NCBI RefSeq assembly: GCF_034006335.1
Contig: NZ_JAWDIQ010000005.1
Strand: one strand, 5' to 3'
DNA length: 12,513 nucleotides
Source: Paracerasibacillus soli
Lineage (GTDB): Bacteria; Bacillota; Bacilli; Bacillales; Amphibacillaceae
Positions 1 through 7,824 of this stretch are shown here, piece after piece (positions within the stretch are counted from its first letter, which is position 1; every line of letters starts with the position of its first letter). The position numbers were made by a program, and so were the translations under genes. The notes beneath the pieces are model-generated. The model ran no database searches. It worked only from the letters and a program-made list of their open reading frames with translations, and was not told the DNA's origin.

Positions 1-244
1 TAACCTTTCTTTCAGCACATCAATTTTATCGATGCTATAGCAATACGATTTTCATTAGCTTTAGGATTGTGTGTGGAAGGCGTGCCATCATTCACTTGGT
101 GCACTTGGGGACATGACTCCATCATGAAGGATTGCAATATCGTCATCGGTATTATCTATAATGTGTTTTCATACTATTGTAATCTTTTATCACATCAATC
201 GTTGCTGCTCGCTTATCCAAGTAGTGCCATACAATATTATACAA
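1..244 (-). pseudogene. Phage late-regulator-like protein (sigma/ArpU/DUF1492-type), 5' part, frameshifted
   Basis: This is the start of the gene after the SNF2 helicase; it continues past the left end of the window. A TTG start at 244-242 lies a few bases after a run of Gs (AAAAGGGGG) that serves as ribosome binding site, and would overlap the restored helicase stop by 8 nt. Conceptual translation begins LYNIVWHYLDKRAATIDVI. A later segment, DDIAILHDGVMSPSAPSE, and then TPSTHNPKANENRIAIAS and IDKIDVLKERL each lie in a different frame. At least three frame changes are needed: near 165, near 105 (with a stop) and near 35. Gene position (directly after the helicase of a VapE/PolA-type replication module) and sequence style resemble the small helix-turn-helix sigma-like regulators found there in Firmicutes phages. 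The DNA-binding part would lie outside the window, so the family is inferred. That it is a decayed or mis-sequenced gene is well supported; its function is not. Confidence 0.5.
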
Positions 245-1588
245 GATTCCCCCTTTTAACGTTGCCTTCACCGCATCAATGAGTGCTGACTGCGTCTATT
301 TCTTTTTATTTAAAGCGTCCATCACTCGTTCGTCCATTGTATCTTTTGCGATTAAATGATGGATAATCACTGTGTCTGTTTGTCCTTGCCTGTACACCTT
401 GCATTTGTTTGTTGATATAACTCCAAGCTCCAGGTTAAGTCCAAACCGTACGAGGTATTAAACCACCTCTTGTAAATTCAAACCATTCCCGCGGATGCTG
501 GATAGTGCCGCAATTTGAATTTTCCCCTCATTCCATTTTTTAATCGAATCACTACTTGTTAAAATTTCTACCTTAAATCTGCTTTGTATTCTATCCAGAT
601 CGTGTTTAAACCAATAAGCAATTAACACTGGCTTTCCATTTGCCGCTTCAATGATCTCTTCTAGCTTTTCGAGTTTTCGGTCATGTATTTGAGTGACAGA
701 ACCGTTATCATCGTAAACTGCACCATTTGCCATTTGAAGAAGTTTATTTGATAAAGCCGCTGCATTTGAAGCGGTTATGTCCTCCCCTTTATCGTTGTAA
801 TCAAATCACGTTTCATGACATCAAGCGTTTCTTTTTCTTTCTGATTTAACGAAACAGGCATTTCATTCATAATTAAATCGGGTAGTTTTAAATAGTCCGT
901 CCCTTTCATACTGATAGTGATATCGCTTATTTTTTCATATATCGCTTCTTCTGCCCCTGGTTTTGGTTTTATGAGAAAATCATATGTTGATTTCTTTTGT
1001 CAGGATCGAAGTATGATTATCTGAAACGTCCAATGAATTTTCCTAATCTTTCACCCATATCAAGTAATCGGTACTCCGCCCATAAGTCCATTAAGCCATT
1101 CGATGAAGGTGTTCCTGTTAAACCAACTATTCTTTTAATATTAGGTCTCACTTTCATCAAGCTTTTAAAGCGTTTTGATTGATGAGATTTAAACGATGAT
1201 AATTCATCAATAACAACCATATCAAAATTAAAATCGATACCGCTTCTAGCAATCAACCATTCTACATTTTCTCGGTTAATGATATAAATGTGCGCGTCTG
1301 AATATAATGCTTCTAAGCGCTCTTTTTCTGTTCCAACAGCAACTGCATAAGTTAATCCTTTCAAGTGACTCCATTTTTCAATTTTTCTGGCCACGTATTT
1401 CTAGCAACCCTGAGCGGTGCGATTACTAAAACTCTATCAACTTCAAATCGTTCTAACATCAAATTCATAAATAGCAGTCAGTGTAATCACACTTTTACCG
1501 AGACCCATTTCAAGAAATATTGCCGTTATAGGATTTCTATAATAAAGTTTGTTGCAAACTCCTGGTATTTATGTGGCTTGAATTTCAT
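237..1588 (-). pseudogene. Phage SNF2-family DEAD/H helicase, multiply frameshifted
   Basis: The reconstructed product of about 450 residues has the usual length and motif order of phage SNF2 helicases. The start ATG at 1588-1586 gives MKFKPHKYQEFATNFIIE. Walker A follows a frame change (FLEMGLGKSVITL), then motif Ia-like VLVIAPLRVARNTWP, the DEAD-box-like VVIDELSSFKSHQSKR (Walker B), motif III VGLTGTPSSNGL, and C-terminal helicase motifs ending in YRQGQTDTVIIHHLIAKDTMDERV. These are ATP-driven DNA translocases, thought to act in phage replication or recombination. Frame changes or stops are visible near 1535 (A4 to A3), 1464, 1384, 1015 (stop), 985 (stop), 800 (A4 to A3), 505-515 (losses totalling 3 nt that restore frame), 430-475, 410, 297 (stop) and 252 (G6 to G5). 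Restoring the last one gives a C-terminus KGGNLV and a stop at 237. It overlaps the VRR-NUC gene by 20 nt. As read it cannot give a functional helicase. Confidence 0.9.
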
Positions 1589-1849
1589 GCAACATCCCTC
1601 CAATACTTTAGGATTATCTAGACAAAAGACAATAAAACCTAGTGATTCTAATTGCTGTTTTCTTTTCAATTGAAGCGGTCTAAGTTTCTTGCCTAAGGCT
1701 TTCACTTCAATAAATCCAATTTTTCCGTTTGGTAGTAACACTAACCGATCAGGCAATCCATCAAAACCTGGAGATGTAATTTTAATAGATAAACCCTTCA
1801 TATTTCTAACAGCTTCACTTAACTTTAACTCGATCGTTTTTTCCCGCAT
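1569..1849 (-). pseudogene. VRR-NUC domain nuclease, one late frameshift
   Basis: VRR-NUC proteins are small PD-(D/E)xK nucleases common in phage replication modules, where they probably cut branched DNA. The start ATG at 1849-1847 has an AGGAGA ribosome binding site. The body shows the catalytic pattern: SPGFDGLPDRLVLLPNGKIG followed by FIEVKALG, where D of PDR, E of IEV and K of VKA fit the active site, and then RPLQLKRKQQLESLGF. Near 1604 one base of a two-A run appears lost (minus strand GTATTGG where GTAATTGG is expected). Restored, the protein ends GGMLHEIQAT with a stop at 1569-1571, giving 93 residues, the normal family length. As read, the frame instead runs into the helicase start region and stops at 1526, making a false fusion of 107 residues. 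The catalytic core lies upstream of the lesion, so a slightly altered protein could still be active. Confidence 0.85.
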
Positions 1850-2108
1850 TCCAAACTCTCCTGTTCCAAACGATTTTAAACTTTCTTACGCGCGTATATG
1901 CGTATTTGCGTGATTTAACCCTATATTCTTATATTTTCCTAATATCATATTTTTCTTGGAACATTGGAACAGGTTTTTCGCAAACCCTTATATGACATAG
2001 GTTGATTGCTGTTCCTAACTATGTGACGAACTTCTTTTATTTTGTTCCAGGAACATAATATTCTGTTCCAATGTGATGTTTTTGTTCCAAACTCGATTTT
2101 TTGGAACG
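1850..2108. other. Non-coding repeat cluster, candidate phage replication origin
   Basis: This 259-bp gap between the primase-helicase and nuclease genes has no credible gene. It holds many copies of an 8-bp element. TTGGAACA occurs in tandem at 1956-1963 and 1964-1971. Its reverse complement TGTTCCAA is at 1862-1869, 2064-2071 and 2083-2090. One-mismatch copies are at 2010-2017 and 2101-2108. A symmetrical pair TGTTCC-A-GGAACA sits at 2043-2055. A second family, three consecutive 8-mers beginning GCGT (GCGTATAT, GCGTATTT, GCGTGATT), lies at 1892-1915. Between the two families is a very AT-rich stretch (about 1914-1955). Two small inverted repeats are also present: GGTTT/AAACC (1973-1987) and ACATAG/CTATGT (1995-2024). 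Iterons plus an AT-rich stretch beside a primase-helicase gene are what a phage origin looks like, and non-coding origins beside the primase gene are known in streptococcal siphophages. An operator array or RNA hairpins cannot be excluded. Confidence 0.55.
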
Positions 2109-4449
2109 TCACTTTTTTAATTCATACACCCACTGCGTTCCGTAAATGGGAAGTCTTTTTCTTTGATAAACCTGTCCAGCCACCAATGCTGGCCATAATG
2201 GTTGATATTTCGTTACCATCTATCCGTCTTAAATTGGAACGTTCCTTTTGGAAACATTCGCACCAAATCTCCATATTAGAAACATGCTCCCGTTTCCAAA
2301 CACCTTGTTTTGGACTATCACCAAATTCAGTGCCATTGATAAATGCTCTACGTTCAAATAAGTCCATATCGTCCCAATCATCAGGAAGTAGCGTTTCAAG
2401 GTATTCACGAACCAACCCTTCTCGCTTGTCCGATTCCATCGCCATTCGCTGTTCTTCTTTTGCTAACTGATCAATATCATGCTCGAGATATAGCTTTTCA
2501 CCTTGCTTCACGTATTCGAGTGTTTCTGCCATATTTGCAGCACTTCTTCTTCAGTAACTTCCCACGATTTCTTTACACCATCGCCTGGGGTTTTCACAGG
2601 CCAAAATCGTCTGTTACCTGTCGTATCTCTTAAATAACCTTTTTCAGCATTAGTCGTTCCAAAGAATACACACTGTCTTAGGTGCGGTGTAACTCTTTTA
2701 GCAAAGCTCGCTCGATAAATGTCGTTTTGTCTTGATAGGAAACTACGTAATGTTTCTACTTCTGCTTTTTTGAGTCCAGCGAGTTCTCCGATTTCAATGA
2801 TCCAGTATCCTTGTAACTTCTCAGCAGCTGTCTTATCTTTTGTATCTGATAAACTTAAACTATCTGAAAACCACTCACCACCAAGCCTTGCAATAAGCGT
2901 ACTTTTCCGACTCCTTGAGGTCCGTTTAAAACGAGCATTGAATCAAATTTAATGCCAGGTGTGAGAACTCTAGATATTGCCGCACATAATGTTTTCCTTG
3001 TTACAGCACGAACATATGGATTATCATCCGCTCCTAAATAATCAATTAATAACGTATCGACTCGTGGCACTTTATCCCACTCGGGCAATTCATCGAGATA
3101 ATCTCGAATCGGATGATAAGACCTATCATCAGCTACTTTCGCAATTGCAATATCATAATTTCTAGCTGAGAACGTTCCATAGTGCGTATCAACATAGCTA
3201 ACAAGCTGAGCATCATCCGCATCCCGCCAATATTTAGATGGGTGCGACCAAGGAACAGGACTAACAATCTCCAAGTTGTCTGATAGCTCATTAAAAACAA
3301 TACCTTGAAGGTTTTCATCATGTTCCAATATTAAGGTAAGATTTCTAAGTGTATTTTTAACTGCGCCTGTTTTATCAAGCTCAAGCTGTCCTTCCCAGTC
3401 ATCTTCCGTAAACTCGATTTCTGCTTGTTCTTTTCGTTCTTCTGCAAACTGCACCTTTACCTGCTCATCCTTTAAAGCAAACTCAGTCATAGCCTTAAAG
3501 GATGGAAGTTTTGTTACTGCGGTTGAATAAGATGTTTTGTCATCTAAATCTTGAAACAAATGTAATCGAACTAGGTCAAATGCATTGTGTAAGTTCCCTG
3601 AAGCAGGATCTGTTGCATGATGGCTATAAGCAAACTTTCCGTTATATACAACGACCCTGCAGACGAATCAGCTGGTATATAATCAAATCTTCCTTCCATC
3701 AAACTTGGTTCATACACATGCGACAAAAAACTATCAATGGCTTCCTCGATAGAATAAGCCCTACAAAAAGCGCCAATAATACCATCCTTCTCTAGAGGAT
3801 CAGCCTGTCTTTTAATATTCCTTTGTACAACTTCGGATTGCCTTGACGATACAGGCCATGTTGTCGTATCTCTCCAATCGTCATATTTCGACAAATAGAA
3901 ATCAGGATCTAATAACTCACCATCTTTTTGCTCGAAAATGAATTCACCATTTGACGGTGTCGATGGCCAGTACATTAATCTTGAGGGTTCATATGTTGTA
4001 TCATCAAAATAATCAATACCGATTTCTTTTGCGACCATTCTTGCGACCGCTGGATATTCATCTTCCGAAACATCACGTTTAAACGGAATAATTAGACGTA
4101 GCCTTGGTTTTTCAGGAGTGTGTTTATGTGTTGAATATACGCAGCATTTAAAATCATAAAGAAGTTCAATTTGATCCCAAATACCAGGTACTGCGTAGTC
4201 CATATCAAGGGTAAGAAGTGAACGTGACAAAACATGTCCGTTCCTTCTTTTCCCCTGCTTTAAAGCACCACCAACAAAGCCACCAACATCTTTTGTTGCA
4301 TCTTGTTTTGCACGATTCATTTTTCTATATTCATCTACCGTTTCAGTTGTACGGATTGTCTGATTTACAAGATTAATAAACTCGTCCCACGTTACATCTT
4401 TGTTCTTCCACTTTCTGTCCATTCGACTATTTCCGACAGCTATTTTCAT
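2109..4449 (-). pseudogene. VapE-type phage primase-helicase (virulence-associated E family), frameshifted
   Basis: The reconstructed product of about 780 residues has an N-terminal primase-like part and a C-terminal VapE helicase. GGAGGT at 4456-4461, 8 bases upstream, picks the ATG at 4449-4447 (MKIAVGNSRMDRKW) over the one at 4464. DMD (residues 82-84) and STH (106-108) look like motifs I and II of archaeo-eukaryotic primases. The helicase part has Walker A GPQGVGKST (about residue 510), Walker B-like WIIEIGELAG, sensor CVFFGTTN and the arginine pair in TGNRRFWPV. It probably unwinds and primes phage DNA. Lesions are near 3656 (G4 to G3 after DSSAG), 2904 (A5 to A4, splitting Walker A between K and S), 2529 (G3 to G2 after LQIW), 2176 (probably G3 to G2) and 2145 (probably T4 to T3). 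Restored, the protein ends YGTQWVYELKK at 2109. All five look like single-base losses in homopolymers, and conserved sequence resumes at once in a new frame. Confidence 0.9.
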
Positions 4450-4467
4450 ATCGATTACCTCCAATGC

Positions 4468-5247
4468 TTAACTGTCCATTTCAATTTTAGGTAAGATGCC
4501 TTTTGCTTTTAGTAAGTCATAAATAAACAATCGACCTTTTTGCGTCCAATACGTATGAACTTTTGAACGATCATATCCATTGCTATCTTTATATGTGTGA
4601 GTTTTTGTTGTTGTATATCCAAACTCAGCATGGTTTTGATATAGCAACCAAATCTTCCCTTGTTTATATTGAACCCCTTGTTCGTGTAAGTATTTATTTA
4701 ACCAGCGAGCAGATTTTCCATAATCTTTGGCAATCACTGAAATTGCAACTGCGTCCTCACAATTTAAAACAACATCGTAATAACTTGCTTTGGGTTTCAT
4801 TTCAACAATTTGCTGTTCCTGGACTTTCACTGTTTCTGATAATTGATTATTTTTTAATCGCTCTGCTTTTAATTCTTCCAGTGCTTTAATCAAAATATCT
4901 GGATTAGCTAATACTTCGTCCACTGCATACAATCCATGCTTTCGAATAGATGGAAGAACGTCATGTGTAACCCATCTTCTGAATTTTTTCGCTTCCTGTT
5001 TTCTTGAGAGCAATATAATGTTGTATAACCCACTCTCGTTTATAACGGATACTTCCTGTTGTCCGCCAAGGGTGTCGATAGTATCTACACCCTTTTCATC
5101 TGTATCTAAACGAGCGATAACATCACGATTATTTTTAATTCCTAAGACATCACACACATCTTTTGCAACCCACCAAACATTTCCATCTTTAAAAGATGTT
5201 CTTACTTCATTTCCTTCGAAGTTAAAAATTTTAATATTGTTCATCAT
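4468..5247 (-). CDS. Phage antirepressor, Bro-N plus KilAC domains
   Basis: This intact 259-residue protein has an N-terminal Bro-N DNA-binding domain (about residues 4-105, with NVWWVAKDVCDVLGIKNNRD and the end KKFRRWVTHDVLPSIRKHG). A linker follows with a probable coiled coil (about 115-150), then a C-terminal KilAC/ANT domain (about 155-255). Proteins of this build antagonise or replace prophage repressors and influence the lysis-lysogeny decision. Two ATG codons lie in tandem (5247 and 5244), 9 bases downstream of a perfect AGGAGG at 5257-5262. The upstream polymerase gene ends in its own terminator, so this gene probably has a separate promoter; I saw no convincing -35/-10 pair. The gap to the primase-helicase start is only 18 bases, which suggests the two are co-transcribed. 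It is one of the undamaged genes in an otherwise lesion-rich module. Confidence 0.9.
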   Translation of the reverse strand: MMNNIKIFNFEGNEVRTSFKDGNVWWVAKDVCDVLGIKNNRDVIARLDTDEKGVDTIDTLGGQQEVSVINESGLYNIILLSRKQEAKKFRRWVTHDVLPSIRKHGLYAVDEVLANPDILIKALEELKAERLKNNQLSETVKVQEQQIVEMKPKASYYDVVLNCEDAVAISVIAKDYGKSARWLNKYLHEQGVQYKQGKIWLLYQNHAEFGYTTTKTHTYKDSNGYDRSKVHTYWTQKGRLFIYDLLKAKGILPKIEMDS

Positions 5248-5260
5248 ATAAATGAACCTC

Positions 5261-5276
5261 CTACAAATAGTTGTAG
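5261..5276 (-). promoter_or_regulatory. Inverted repeat beside antirepressor ribosome binding site
   Basis: CTACAA and TTGTAG form a perfect 6-bp inverted repeat with a 4-base spacer. The downstream arm on the minus strand runs into the AGGAGG of the antirepressor gene and covers its first two bases. It could be an operator for a phage regulator or an RNA hairpin that limits translation. The sequence shows only the symmetry and its position. Confidence 0.4.
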
Positions 5277-5308
5277 AGTAAATAAATTTACCCTCAGCTA
5301 TATGCGAA

Positions 5309-5331
5309 GAAAAAGGGGTATTCGAACCCCT
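5309..5331 (-). terminator. Rho-independent terminator after phage DNA polymerase gene
   Basis: Read on the minus strand, AGGGGT (5331-5326), a 6-base loop and ACCCCT (5319-5314) form a GC-rich stem followed directly by a run of five Ts. It begins 6 bases after the polymerase stop codon. It should end the early replication transcript and insulates the antirepressor gene behind it. Confidence 0.8.
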
Positions 5332-5336
5332 CTAAA

Positions 5337-7271
5337 TTAATCTTTTTTATAGAAGTTTGTATCAAACCCATCCGCACGTAATTCTAGCGTTTCTGCCCAA
5401 GGTGGAGATAGACTCATTAAATCACTGATATATTCGACCGTTACATCGTTTGGTGCTTCAATGACAATTTCATCATGTATGTGCATGACAATACGAAAAC
5501 CTTCATCATGAACACGTTGCAAAGCAAAACATAATAAATCCCTTGATATTGCTTGCACAATATTCTCGACAAACTTCGGACCATAACTAAATATTCGCTC
5601 CCACTTCTTTGTCGCCCCAATCCCTTCATACGAGACAGATTCATTTCCAAAACTGTTTATCCCTATTCTTGGCTTTACATAGGAAAGCCATCTGCCCGAA
5701 GGTAAACCTATGAGTAACATGCCACTCTGATATTCAAATTTTATTCCATGAGTTGCGTGGGACTTTCTTTTACGCACAGTTTCCTTTGCTGCCCGGTCAA
5801 CATCCCACCAAAACTTAACAATCCTTGAATTCGACTGCCGCCACACATCGACAAGTGGTTTTAATTCATGTTCTTCAAGTCCCATGTTGGTTGCACCCAT
5901 TGATTTCAGCGCACCAACAGAACCTCCATAACCAAGCGCAAGTTCTGCAATTTTTCCTTTTTGTCTTAATGGACTGTCTTTTGAAATTTCATCCAAGGGA
6001 ACTTTAAACATCTGCGCAGCCGATGCTTCATAGATTTTCCCGTGTGATGCAAACACTTCATTCCGCCATTTTTCACCTGCAATCCAGGCAATCACACGTG
6101 CTTCAATTGCACTAAAGTCAACGATTATGAAGCGATTGTTCCGAATAGGGACAAATGCGGTCCTTATAAGCTGAGAAAGTACACTCGGAACAGATTCATA
6201 TAAAATTTGTAAGGCTTCAAAATTACCTTGTTTCAATAAAGCACGTGCTTCGTCTAAGTCAGATATGTGATTTTGTGGGAGATTCTGAACCTGGATTAAC
6301 CTTCCTGCAAATCTCCCTGTACGATTTGCACCGTAAAATTGAATCAACCCTCTAGCTCGTCCATCACGACAAACAACATTTTCCATGGCTGCGTATTTTT
6401 TCACGCTTGATTTTGCGAGTTGTCTTCTCAGTTGAAGCACTTCTTTAATTTCACCTTCATTACTTTCAATTAAATGAGTTACTGCGGCCTTATTTAAACT
6501 ATCTGTTTCGACACCTTGTGTTTGTAACCATTCACGCATTTGTTTGACAGAATTCGGATTTTCTAGCTTAGTAATTTCCTTCATACGACTGATTAACTCG
6601 CCGCGAATTAAATCATCACATTTAATAGCCTGAGCAACTAACTCCAAATCTAGCTTTATTCCCCTATCATTAATTAACTGATCAAGAAGGTAGTTATCCC
6701 ACTCTGCTTCGGGCATCGGAAATTTAGATAGTTTATCTTGTATCGCAATTTCGGTTTCTACATCACGTTTGTTGTATGCTTTAAATCTTTCCCATCGATT
6801 AGGATCATGTTCTTTTAGATTTCTTGTTCGGCCGCCATTTGTTTTTGTTGGTCTACAAGGAATAGAGAAAAAACGAATTAAATCTTTCCCTTCTGATAGC
6901 TTTTGTTTATCTGCTCCCGTTACCATTGCAGCACCTTCTAAAGATAATGGTAATCCTAAATAAGCAGACCACACCATGGTGCATCGCCAATCAACAGGTG
7001 ATAAATCTTGCTTAAAATGTTTACTTAAACAAATCCGTTCAAACTGAGCATTAAAGGCCCATTTCGTTATATTTTCATTAAATATCGCTTGTTCAATTTC
7101 AGACGGGATAGACTCACCGTTTGCCAAATCAATAACATAAACAGGTCCACTATCCACACTGTAAGCAAATAGCATTACTTCAAAATCATCTGCCTCCACA
7201 TAGCGATAGACCCCGCTTTTAGCGAGGTCCACACCACTATACGTTTCAATATCAATATTTAATGTTTTCAT
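5337..7271 (-). CDS. Phage family A DNA polymerase with 3'-5' exonuclease domain
   Basis: The 644-residue protein is intact and of normal length for phage-type PolA. It copies phage DNA in the host cytoplasm. The N-terminal proofreading domain shows Exo I NIDIETYS (D7, E9), Exo II-like WAFNAQFE (about 71-78) and Exo III YNKRD (Y166, D170). The polymerase domain shows motif A FIIVDFSAIEARV with metal-binding D385, the O-helix RQKGKIAELALGYGG with R436, K440 and Y448, and motif C MHIHDEIVIE with H599-D600-E601. All key catalytic residues are present. No 5'-3' exonuclease domain is present, as is usual in phage versions. The ATG at 7271 overlaps the stop of the DUF2815 gene as ATGA, and there is no good Shine-Dalgarno sequence, so translation is probably coupled to the upstream gene. 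This 1.9-kb frame has no lesion. Confidence 0.95.
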   Translation of the reverse strand: MKTLNIDIETYSGVDLAKSGVYRYVEADDFEVMLFAYSVDSGPVYVIDLANGESIPSEIEQAIFNENITKWAFNAQFERICLSKHFKQDLSPVDWRCTMVWSAYLGLPLSLEGAAMVTGADKQKLSEGKDLIRFFSIPCRPTKTNGGRTRNLKEHDPNRWERFKAYNKRDVETEIAIQDKLSKFPMPEAEWDNYLLDQLINDRGIKLDLELVAQAIKCDDLIRGELISRMKEITKLENPNSVKQMREWLQTQGVETDSLNKAAVTHLIESNEGEIKEVLQLRRQLAKSSVKKYAAMENVVCRDGRARGLIQFYGANRTGRFAGRLIQVQNLPQNHISDLDEARALLKQGNFEALQILYESVPSVLSQLIRTAFVPIRNNRFIIVDFSAIEARVIAWIAGEKWRNEVFASHGKIYEASAAQMFKVPLDEISKDSPLRQKGKIAELALGYGGSVGALKSMGATNMGLEEHELKPLVDVWRQSNSRIVKFWWDVDRAAKETVRKRKSHATHGIKFEYQSGMLLIGLPSGRWLSYVKPRIGINSFGNESVSYEGIGATKKWERIFSYGPKFVENIVQAISRDLLCFALQRVHDEGFRIVMHIHDEIVIEAPNDVTVEYISDLMSLSPPWAETLELRADGFDTNFYKKD

Positions 7272-7822
7272 GATAAGAAGTCATCATCCACATCAGTAGC
7301 AAAATCTACCGATGCATCCGTACGACCACCTAATGGCTCTCCATCACGAATCTTTTGAATGTTACCAAGGCCGCAAGCAATCCCTCGGTTACCATTTGAA
7401 TTAAACGCATAAAAGTTAATACTTACACGAGCATACACTCCTGAATAAACCTCTGAGCGCTCTAAAATTGGATTAATATCAGCATCTACAATCTGTGGTG
7501 GTGTAATGCTGTTTGCATTTACAAAGAAACTATCTGCATACGCTTCATCATCCGAACGATCAATATCTCCATCACGAAGCGGTAATTTTAACGATGCCTT
7601 GTTTGGAATTTTCCCGCCAAACTTTCCGCGACCTTCTTCAATTGCAGCATCGACTGCTTTTTCAATTGCCTCCAAAGTTTTCGTATCACTTTTTGGAATA
7701 ATCACACTCACGCTATATTTTTCTTTTCCACCATTAATTGACTTTGGCTCCCACACATTTGCATAAGATAAACGTACTACCCCTGTAATTACTTTTGTTG
7801 GATTTTTTACTGTTTTCGACAT
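7268..7822 (-). CDS. DUF2815 protein, probable phage ssDNA-binding protein
   Basis: This intact 184-residue protein matches the DUF2815 family, which regularly accompanies phage family A polymerases. Recognisable parts are the N-terminal VITGVVRLSYANVWEPKSI, the central KYSVSVIIPKSDTKTL and NKASLKLPLRDGD, and the later YSGVYARVSINFYAFNSNGN. The tail, DVDDDFLS, is acidic and ends in a hydrophobic/aromatic residue pair. That is typical of ssDNA-binding proteins such as T7 gp2.5, which use such tails to contact polymerase and helicase. Function is inferred from the tail and from the position next to polymerase. The start ATG at 7822-7820 follows GGAGGAG, which lies in the last codons of the DUF2800 gene. 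Its stop overlaps the polymerase start by 4 nt, which suggests matched expression. Confidence 0.85.
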   Translation of the reverse strand: MSKTVKNPTKVITGVVRLSYANVWEPKSINGGKEKYSVSVIIPKSDTKTLEAIEKAVDAAIEEGRGKFGGKIPNKASLKLPLRDGDIDRSDDEAYADSFFVNANSITPPQIVDADINPILERSEVYSGVYARVSINFYAFNSNGNRGIACGLGNIQKIRDGEPLGGRTDASVDFATDVDDDFLS

Positions 7823-7824
7823 AA

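Noticed and set aside
1526..1849. Open frame joining the VRR-NUC domain to helicase sequence (MKFKPHKYQEFATNF)
   Set aside because: The join comes from one missing base near 1604. The restored frame ends at 1569 with a typical VRR-NUC C-terminus, and the helicase sequence is the neighbouring gene's own start, so it is not a true fusion protein.
1850..2108. Repeat cluster read as a CRISPR array
   Set aside because: The repeats are only 8 bp, occur in both orientations and have irregular spacing, and no cas genes are present.
2109..4464. Start of the primase-helicase at the ATG at 4464
   Set aside because: The GGAGGT that would serve as ribosome binding site lies within the codons just after that ATG and is correctly spaced for the ATG at 4449.
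4563..5251. Open frames on the plus strand opposite the antirepressor and polymerase genes
   Set aside because: They lie antisense to strongly supported genes, lack ribosome binding sites and give low-complexity products without recognisable domains.
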